Shown in pieces: positions 59,331 through 64,000 of a stretch of 64,000 nt of DNA (positions are counted from its first letter, which is position 1; the number at the start of each line of letters is the position of its first letter). Origin of the DNA: HGM04593 sp045657945 (lineage in GTDB: Bacteria; Bacteroidota; Bacteroidia; Bacteroidales; Bacteroidaceae). The stretch spans positions 99,278-163,277 of the forward strand of contig JAZOUB010000045.1 in NCBI GenBank assembly GCA_045657945.1, in the 5' to 3' direction. A program made the position numbers and the translations under genes. The notes under the pieces were generated by a model. That model was not told the origin of the DNA. It saw nothing but the letters and a program-made list of their open reading frames with translations, and did no database searches.

Positions 59331-60173
59331 ATGATACTGATAGCAGACTGCGGTTCTACAAAGACAGACTGGGCATTGTGTGACGGTGATGACACCATAG
59401 CAAGGGTGAAGACACAGGGACTGAACCCCACTCACCAGGAGAGCGATGAAATCTTTGAGATTTTGAGCACCGAACTCCCCGATGAGATTACCACACATAC
59501 CCCCGACAAGATATACTTCTATGGCGCCGGATGTGCATACGACACAGCCAATGAGCGCATGCGTCAGGCATTGAAAGGAATCTTCTCAACAAAGGAGATA
59601 CACATAAACAGCGACCTGTTGGCAGCTGCCCGTGCACTATGCAAGCACGAGGAAGGCATTGCGTGTATCCTGGGTACAGGCTCAAACTCATGTCTTTTCG
59701 ATGGTGAGAAGATTGTTGAGAACACCCCTTCGCTTGGATACATACTTGGTGATGAAGGCAGTGGCGCAAACCTTGGACGCCAGCTCCTTAGCGACTGTCT
59801 CAAGAGTCAGTTGCCACAGGCCGTGCGCGAGAAGTTCTTCCAGCAGTACAATCTGGACATAGCCACAATATTGGAGAAGACCTATCATAGTTCACTCCCC
59901 AACCGTTGGTTGGCAAGTTTCACACCATTCCTTTATGAGAACAAGGATATCCCGGAGATAAAAGCAATGGTCAAGAAATGCTTCAAGAGATTCTTCCAGC
60001 GCAACACCATGGTCTACAGGCGTTCTTGGTTGCCAATACATATCATTGGCAATGTGGGCGTAAGTTTCAGCGAGGAGATTAAGGAAACGGCCGAGAGCCT
60101 TGCCCTTTCAATAGGCAATATTGTTGACAGCCCAATGAACGGACTAATTGAATATCATAAACAAAACAATTAA
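59331..60173 (+). CDS. BadF/BadG/BcrA/BcrD-type N-acetylglucosamine kinase-like protein
   Basis: ASKHA-fold ATPase of 280 residues, like NagK: it would phosphorylate GlcNAc or a related amino sugar. Seen: the phosphate-1 loop 'MILIADCGSTKTDWAL', 'GLNPTHQESDEIFEIL', 'IYFYGAGCAYD', 'HINSDLLAAARALC' (catalytic Asp), phosphate-2 'CILGTGSNSCLFDGEKI' and 'LGYILGDEGSGANLGRQLL'. The adenosine loop is 'IHIIGNVGVSFSEEI'. Placed after an AmpG-like permease and 11 bp before the FKBP gene. Confidence 0.92.
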   Translation: MILIADCGSTKTDWALCDGDDTIARVKTQGLNPTHQESDEIFEILSTELPDEITTHTPDKIYFYGAGCAYDTANERMRQALKGIFSTKEIHINSDLLAAARALCKHEEGIACILGTGSNSCLFDGEKIVENTPSLGYILGDEGSGANLGRQLLSDCLKSQLPQAVREKFFQQYNLDIATILEKTYHSSLPNRWLASFTPFLYENKDIPEIKAMVKKCFKRFFQRNTMVYRRSWLPIHIIGNVGVSFSEEIKETAESLALSIGNIVDSPMNGLIEYHKQNN

Positions 60174-60184
60174 AAATAAAAATC

Positions 60185-61264
60185 ATGAAGAAAATTTTCT
60201 CATCCGCAATTGTATGCCTGATGACATTGGCTACAATCTCATGCGGTAAAAAAGCAGAACCGGCAAACACAGTATGGCCCGAGTGGATTCCTACAGCAGA
60301 AGTAACCGAAACAACAACCGGTTACACAACCATGGATACCAACACAGGCGTTGACACCCTCTCATACATCATGGGAATGGATTTTGGTGCCAACATCGAG
60401 AACAACATCATTCCGGCATTCAAGCCCGACTACGATGTCATGATCTCTGTGTTTGAGCAAGCACTTGACCCCAAAGCAACAATCTCAATTGAAGGCGAGA
60501 AGTTCAACATGGAGAATTTCCGCGAAGTTGGCGACAAGTACATAACAAATAGCGACTTGAGAACCCGCATAATGACAGCTCTCAATGACAGTACATCTCA
60601 GGTTTACAATGATGAGAAAGAGAGAAAAGTTGTATCGGCGATATTAGGTGCAGACTTCGCATACAGCGCAGCAAACACAAGCATCAAATATGACAAGAAC
60701 ACACTTTTAAAGGCCATCAAAGACGTACACAACGGCAATGCAATGTTCAGCGAAGAGTTTGCCATGGAATTCACACGCAACTACTTCACAGTTGTCATTC
60801 CGGAACAGAACAAAAAGGCATCAGAAGAGTGGCTTTCAAAACTCGAGAAGAAGGACGGCATAATGAAGACCGAGAGCGGAATTCTTTACAAGATTATAAA
60901 AGAGGGCGACAACAACATTAAAGCTATCAACGACGAGGATGTTGTAAAGGTTCTCTACACAGGCCGTACAATCGATGGCAAGGTATTTGACAGCAACCGT
61001 TGGAAAGACATGCCAAGCAACCGCCAGGAGATGGTCAAGGCATACCAGCCCGACCAGGCAGAGAAAGACAACCCAATCGAGTTCTCTCTCAACCGCGTAA
61101 TCAAGGGTTGGACCGAGGGTATGAAGCTCGTAGGCAAGGGTGGCCGAATCATCCTTTGGATTCCTGCAGAGCTCGCCTACGGTGAAAGAGGCACAGGACA
61201 GGACATCGGTCCTAACCAGGCTTTGTGTTTCGACGTAGAACTGCTCGATGTAATCAGCGAGTAA
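60185..61264 (+). CDS. FKBP-type peptidyl-prolyl isomerase lipoprotein
   Basis: A 359-residue periplasmic folding factor. Signal 'MKKIFSSAIVCLMTLATISC' with lipobox T-I-S-C. An FKBP N-terminal dimerisation region lies at about 55-215 ('VDTLSYIMGMDFGANIE', 'FTRNYFTVVIPEQNKKASEEWLSK'). The FKBP domain is at about 225-358: 'ESGILYKIIKEGD', 'DEDVVKVLYTGRTIDGKVFDSN', an insert of ~20 residues, then 'IEFSLNRVIKGWTEGMKLVGKGGRIILWIPAELAYGERG'. It speeds cis-trans isomerisation of prolyl bonds in exported proteins. Probably cotranscribed with the kinase gene. Confidence 0.94.
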   Translation: MKKIFSSAIVCLMTLATISCGKKAEPANTVWPEWIPTAEVTETTTGYTTMDTNTGVDTLSYIMGMDFGANIENNIIPAFKPDYDVMISVFEQALDPKATISIEGEKFNMENFREVGDKYITNSDLRTRIMTALNDSTSQVYNDEKERKVVSAILGADFAYSAANTSIKYDKNTLLKAIKDVHNGNAMFSEEFAMEFTRNYFTVVIPEQNKKASEEWLSKLEKKDGIMKTESGILYKIIKEGDNNIKAINDEDVVKVLYTGRTIDGKVFDSNRWKDMPSNRQEMVKAYQPDQAEKDNPIEFSLNRVIKGWTEGMKLVGKGGRIILWIPAELAYGERGTGQDIGPNQALCFDVELLDVISE

Positions 61265-61279
61265 TTCAAGGAAACCAGT

Positions 61280-61321
61280 ATACCAAAATGGTGCAACCAA
61301 TTGGTTGCACCATTTTGGTAT
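61280..61321. terminator. 42-bp perfect palindrome, bidirectional terminator
   Basis: ATACCAAAATGGTGCAACCA is followed at once by its inverse complement, with no unpaired base except the turn AATT, between the convergent FKBP and YjdM genes. No T run at the 3' side, so the stem length must do the work. Confidence 0.75.
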
Positions 61322-61343
61322 ATAACAATTCAAGATAATCAAA

Positions 61344-61673
61344 TCATTTCTTGAGGAAGCAGGTCTTGAGCACAATGCTGCTGCCGTCAATCTTGCAATC
61401 AACCTCCTCGGGATTCTCGGTAAGGCGTATGCTCTTAACCTTTGTTCCGCGCTTGATCACCATTGACGAGCCCTTAACCTTAAGGTCCTTTATCACAGTC
61501 ACAGCATCGCCATCGAACAACTCTGCACCGTTGCTGTCCTTTGCCACATCGGCAGCCTCCTCGGCAGTGTCATCGGCACTGAACTCATGGGCACAATCGG
61601 GACACACATAGAGCATGCCATCGAAATATGTATATTCACTATTACACTTGGGGCATTTTGGAATTTCTGTCAT
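61344..61673 (-). CDS. yjdM: YjdM (PhnA) zinc ribbon protein
   Basis: A 109-residue protein of the YjdM family, once called PhnA. Zinc ribbon 'PKCPKCNSEYTYFDGMLYVCPDCAHEF' with C-x2-C and C-x2-C, then the conserved core 'DSNGAELFDGDAVTVIKDLKVKGSSMVIKRGTKVKSIRL' and 'DCKIDGSSIVLKTCFLKK'. Despite the old name no phosphonate activity is established. A -7 box TATCTTCG is at 61698-61705. Confidence 0.95.
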   Translation of the reverse strand: MTEIPKCPKCNSEYTYFDGMLYVCPDCAHEFSADDTAEEAADVAKDSNGAELFDGDAVTVIKDLKVKGSSMVIKRGTKVKSIRLTENPEEVDCKIDGSSIVLKTCFLKK

Positions 61674-61842
61674 CTCAATATAGTTTTAGAATTTATGCGA
61701 AGATAGTGACAAATGAGCAAAATATAAAACTTGTGCCAACATTTCACTTGTCATAAAAGACAATCATTATTACTTCGTTTCGTGTCGGCAAAGAACTGTT
61801 TGAGGTTTGCGGCATAGAACTTGCCGCGCTCTGTAGGAGAAA

Positions 61843-62700
61843 CTACTTCATCTCGAACTCTATCTGTGCAGCCAGGTCATATCCTTCCTGGTACAGTGCG
61901 AGGAGTTTGTTTACATCGCGTTCTATGCGGCCCACCTGTACGGGTTTCACGGGGCGAAGCACCTCTACCCTACCTTCGCGTTCCATTGTCTCTACAAGCT
62001 CCATCTGGCCATTGTACATTGCGTTGCGGCCACGGATTGCGTCCTTCACATTAGGGTATTTGCGGTAGAAAAAGAAAGGGACTTTTGTAGCCTTTTGTAG
62101 CTTGCGGTATCCATAGTTGCGGGTGAGAATTACAAGATTATTGTCATATCCAAGCGACATTGCGCGTTCAATGGGTATGGAATCGGTGATACCACCGTCG
62201 AGCATCGGCTCGCCATCGACATAAGCGATTGGGCAAACGAACGGCAGGCTGCTCGATGCCTTCACAATTTCAATCACGCGCTTGGGGTTGTTCTTCTCCT
62301 CGAAATAGCAGGCCTTGCCGGTCTTGCAGCTTGTGGTGACCATCTCGAAATGTTCGGGGCTGCTTGCCAGTTTGTCATAGTCGTATGGGCTTATCTCCTC
62401 GGGAAACTTATGGAACAGCAAATCGAAATCCATTATGTTGCCTTTTGTAATAAGGTGTTTCAGTCCAATATATTTATACTCCATGAGCAGGTCAATATCG
62501 GCATACTTTGCACGACCGCGCTGGTTCGACATGTAGGACAAGCCGTTGCAGGCACCTGCGCTCACACCAATTACATAAGGAAAGCGTATTCCCCTATCCA
62601 TGAAGTTGTCGAGCACTCCAATAGTGAAAATGCCACGCATTCCGCCGCCTTCGAGTATGAGCCCCGACCTTTCTGTTATTTTGAATTTCTTTTTCTCCAT
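61843..62700 (-). CDS. Patatin-like phospholipase family protein
   Basis: Cytosolic or membrane-associated lipid acyl hydrolase of 285 residues, in the group of YjjU. Catalytic dyad: 'GLILEGGGMRGIFTIGVLDNF' (oxyanion loop), nucleophile serine in 'YVIGVSAGACNG' (G-x-S-x-G) and aspartate in 'PMLDGGITDSIP' (D-G-G). Substrate unknown. The -7 box TAAATTTG at 62705-62712 is only four bases from the ATG, so the message is probably leaderless. Just after the stop a shifted frame reads on for ~30 codons (61762-61850), see findings. Confidence 0.94.
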   Translation of the reverse strand: MEKKKFKITERSGLILEGGGMRGIFTIGVLDNFMDRGIRFPYVIGVSAGACNGLSYMSNQRGRAKYADIDLLMEYKYIGLKHLITKGNIMDFDLLFHKFPEEISPYDYDKLASSPEHFEMVTTSCKTGKACYFEEKNNPKRVIEIVKASSSLPFVCPIAYVDGEPMLDGGITDSIPIERAMSLGYDNNLVILTRNYGYRKLQKATKVPFFFYRKYPNVKDAIRGRNAMYNGQMELVETMEREGRVEVLRPVKPVQVGRIERDVNKLLALYQEGYDLAAQIEFEMK

Positions 62701-62704
62701 AGTG

Positions 62705-62739
62705 CAAATTTAATCATTTAAGCGATAAAAATGAACAAA
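62705..62739 (-). promoter_or_regulatory. Promoter of the patatin-like gene, abutting the start codon
   Basis: Minus strand: TTTG (62736-62739), 23 bp, TAAATTTG (62705-62712), CACT, ATG. Confidence 0.6.
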
Positions 62740-62843
62740 GAATAAGATATAATTTTTATTTTTTGCAATAATTACCACATTCAAGATGTGCCTTATTGTG
62801 CAAAATGGTTATCTTCGCCGGCATAACACAAATATTGAAGACT

Positions 62844-63401
62844 ATGAAAAAGATATTCCTTTCTATTTTTGCTCTTGGCATGCTTTTCACTACCGGAGCA
62901 AACGCACAGAGCGACAATGTCGGAAATGACCAGGTGACTGTATATGAGCACGATTATATTGTAAAGGTTGGCGATGTAGCCCCCGACTTCACATTGGAGA
63001 TGACCGACGGCAGCACATTCACCCTATCAGAGCAGCGTGGAAAAGTGGTGATGTTGCAGTTCACAGCCGGCTGGTGCGGTATATGCCGTGCTGAGATGCC
63101 CCACATCGAGAGCCAGATTTGGCAACCACACAAAGACAACAAGGATTTTGTTCTTGTGGGTATTGACCGCGAGGAGACACTCGAGGAGATTCTGCCATTC
63201 ATTGAGGGTGTAGGCACCACCTACCCCATTGCAATGGACACCGACGCCGATGTGTTTGCGATGTATGCCCTGCGTAATTCGGGAATCACACGCAACATCC
63301 TCATTGACCGCGACGGCAAGATTGTGATGCTCACACGCAAATTCAAGGAGGATGAGTTCGCGGCATTGGTCGAGAAGATCAACACCATGCTTGCAGAATA
63401 A
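62844..63401 (+). CDS. TlpA-like secreted thiol-disulphide protein
   Basis: Periplasmic thioredoxin-fold protein of 185 residues. Signal peptide 'MKKIFLSIFALGMLFTTGANA'. Mature part: 'VGDVAPDFTLEMTDGSTFTLSEQRGKVVMLQFTAGWCGICRAEMPHIE', active site W-C-G-I-C instead of the usual W-C-G-P-C or W-C-x-x-C, then 'VLVGIDREETLEEILPFIE', 'YPIAMDTDADVFAMYAL', 'ITRNILIDRDGKIVMLTR'. The cis-proline position near G-I-T is not obvious. Likely a reductant or resistance-type protein. A TATCTTCG at 62810-62817 sets the start at 62844. Confidence 0.92.
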   Translation: MKKIFLSIFALGMLFTTGANAQSDNVGNDQVTVYEHDYIVKVGDVAPDFTLEMTDGSTFTLSEQRGKVVMLQFTAGWCGICRAEMPHIESQIWQPHKDNKDFVLVGIDREETLEEILPFIEGVGTTYPIAMDTDADVFAMYALRNSGITRNILIDRDGKIVMLTRKFKEDEFAALVEKINTMLAE

Positions 63402-63416
63402 GAAATTACCGCAATT

Positions 63417-63450
63417 GTCATGTCGACCGCATGAGAGATCTCTCTTTTTA
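63417..63450. repeat. TGTCATGTCGACCGCATGAGAGA-type intergenic repeat
   Basis: Close to 30115-30138 (TGTCATATCGACCGTATGGGAGA). Such sequences are scattered in intergenic DNA of many Bacteroidota; here it fills the gap before the galE terminator. Confidence 0.45.
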
Positions 63451-63473
63451 TTACAGAAAATGACAAACAAAAA

Positions 63474-63502
63474 AAACAGCACCGCAAGCGCGGTGCTGTT
63501 TT
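63474..63502 (-). terminator. Terminator of galE
   Basis: Minus strand: AACAGCACCGC, short loop, GCGGTGCTGTT followed by T8. Lies 20 bp after the galE stop. Confidence 0.9.
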
Positions 63503-63521
63503 CGTATATATAAGGAATTGA

Positions 63522-64000
63522 TTACTCCTCGAAACCGTTAGGGTTGTTCTTCTGCCAGTTCCAACTGTCGCGGCACATATCCTCGATACCGAACTGAGCC
63601 TTCCAGCCGAGCTCTGCCTCAGCCTTGGCGGGGTTACAGTAGCAGGTAGCGATATCGCCCGGACGGCGGGGCTTGATAGCGTAGGGAACGGGAACACCGT
63701 TGGCTTTCTCGAATGCCTTCACCACGTCGAGCACTGAGTAGCCGTGACCAGTACCGATGTTGTAGATGGCGATACCCTTCTTCTCAACGATAGCCTTCAA
63801 GGCTGCTACGTGAGCACGAGCGAGGTCCACTACGTGGATGTAGTCGCGTACGCCAGTACCGTCGTGTGTGTCATAGTCGTCACCGAACACGCCGAGCTCA
63901 GCCCGCTTACCTACAGCTGTCTGGGTGATGTAGGGCATGAGGTTATTGGGGATACCATTGGGGTTTTCACCGATGGTAGGCCTCTTGTGTGCACGGATGG
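63522..64000 (-). CDS. galE: UDP-glucose 4-epimerase, C-terminal part (cut by window edge)
   Basis: Interconverts UDP-glucose and UDP-galactose for galactose use and for surface polysaccharides. The visible 159 C-terminal residues have 'GENPNGIPNNLMPYITQTAVGKR', 'FGDDYDTHDGTGVRDYIHVVDLARAHVAAL' (G-T-x-x-R-D-Y-I-H-V), 'YNIGTGHGYSVLDVVKAFEKA', 'RRPGDIATCYCNPAKAEAELGWKA', all diagnostic of GalE. The NAD-binding and Y-x-x-x-K parts lie beyond the right edge. Confidence 0.95.
   Translation of the reverse strand, partial: IRAHKRPTIGENPNGIPNNLMPYITQTAVGKRAELGVFGDDYDTHDGTGVRDYIHVVDLARAHVAALKAIVEKKGIAIYNIGTGHGYSVLDVVKAFEKANGVPVPYAIKPRRPGDIATCYCNPAKAEAELGWKAQFGIEDMCRDSWNWQKNNPNGFEE

Overview
The window looks like chromosomal DNA of a Bacteroidales bacterium (phylum Bacteroidota), probably host-associated and near Prevotella, Bacteroides or Muribaculaceae. 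The evidence is: many promoters of the phylum-specific type (TTTG, about 20 bp, then TAnnTTTG); BspA-like leucine-rich repeat surface proteins; C-termini of the 'GIYII-GKKV' type; an LpxC-FabZ fusion; a TamL-type lipoprotein Omp85; a PCMD-domain protein; and DUF4296 next to lspA. No plasmid, phage or complete insertion sequence was seen.

Layout. 0-4.5 kb: edge-truncated MATE exporter, GNAT acetyltransferase, a YtxH / holin-like / small-protein envelope-stress-type operon, a DUF3298 lipoprotein overlapping rsmG, and an MBL-fold hydrolase. 4.5-8.5 kb: a 57-residue peptide gene and a 795-residue leucine-rich repeat protein on the minus strand, then 1.45 kb without a convincing protein gene that holds a probable structured ncRNA with its own promoter and terminator and a 118-bp direct repeat. 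8.5-14.1 kb: the complete glycine cleavage operon (lplA-gcvT-gcvH-gcvPA-gcvPB, split P protein). 14.2-18.2 kb: a family of related four-helix membrane proteins, four in tandem plus one convergent, preceded by a decayed copy, with C-terminal cytosolic coiled coils from about 170 residues down to none. I do not recognise this family; it is the best candidate for an undescribed system here. 18.6-20.5 kb: a POT peptide transporter with a large insertion. 21.1-29.1 kb: a co-directional housekeeping block purM-prfA-pyrF-lpxD-lpxC/fabZ-lpxA-(pRiA4b-like)-miaA that joins nucleotide synthesis, translation termination, lipid A synthesis and tRNA modification.

29-38 kb: a radical SAM protein, a second leucine-rich repeat protein in the opposite orientation to the first, about 1 kb of repeat-rich intergenic DNA with a 123-nt nested inverted repeat, an AraC-type regulator, a GDPD-like lipoprotein, an aminopeptidase P and an ATP-grasp-like protein. 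38.2 kb: tRNA-His. 38.4-39.7 kb: two adjacent lipoprotein genes that share a ~50-residue module, one with a 33-bp tandem repeat. 39.8-50.8 kb: two minus-strand operons, tamL-MBL-tyrS and ileS-dksA-like-lspA-DUF4296-small protein, with a divergent SpoU methyltransferase between them. 51-56 kb: a sugar-kinase-like/RapZ C-terminal fusion and a 1194-residue secreted multidomain protein.

56.5-64 kb: gdhA, an AmpG-like transporter followed by an N-acetylglucosamine kinase-like gene (perhaps cell-wall sugar recovery), an FKBP lipoprotein, YjdM, a patatin-like lipase, a TlpA-like thiol protein and the 3' part of galE. Many starts were moved downstream of the first ATG because a promoter -7 box lies inside the longer frame. 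All calls come from reading the sequence; no database search was run.
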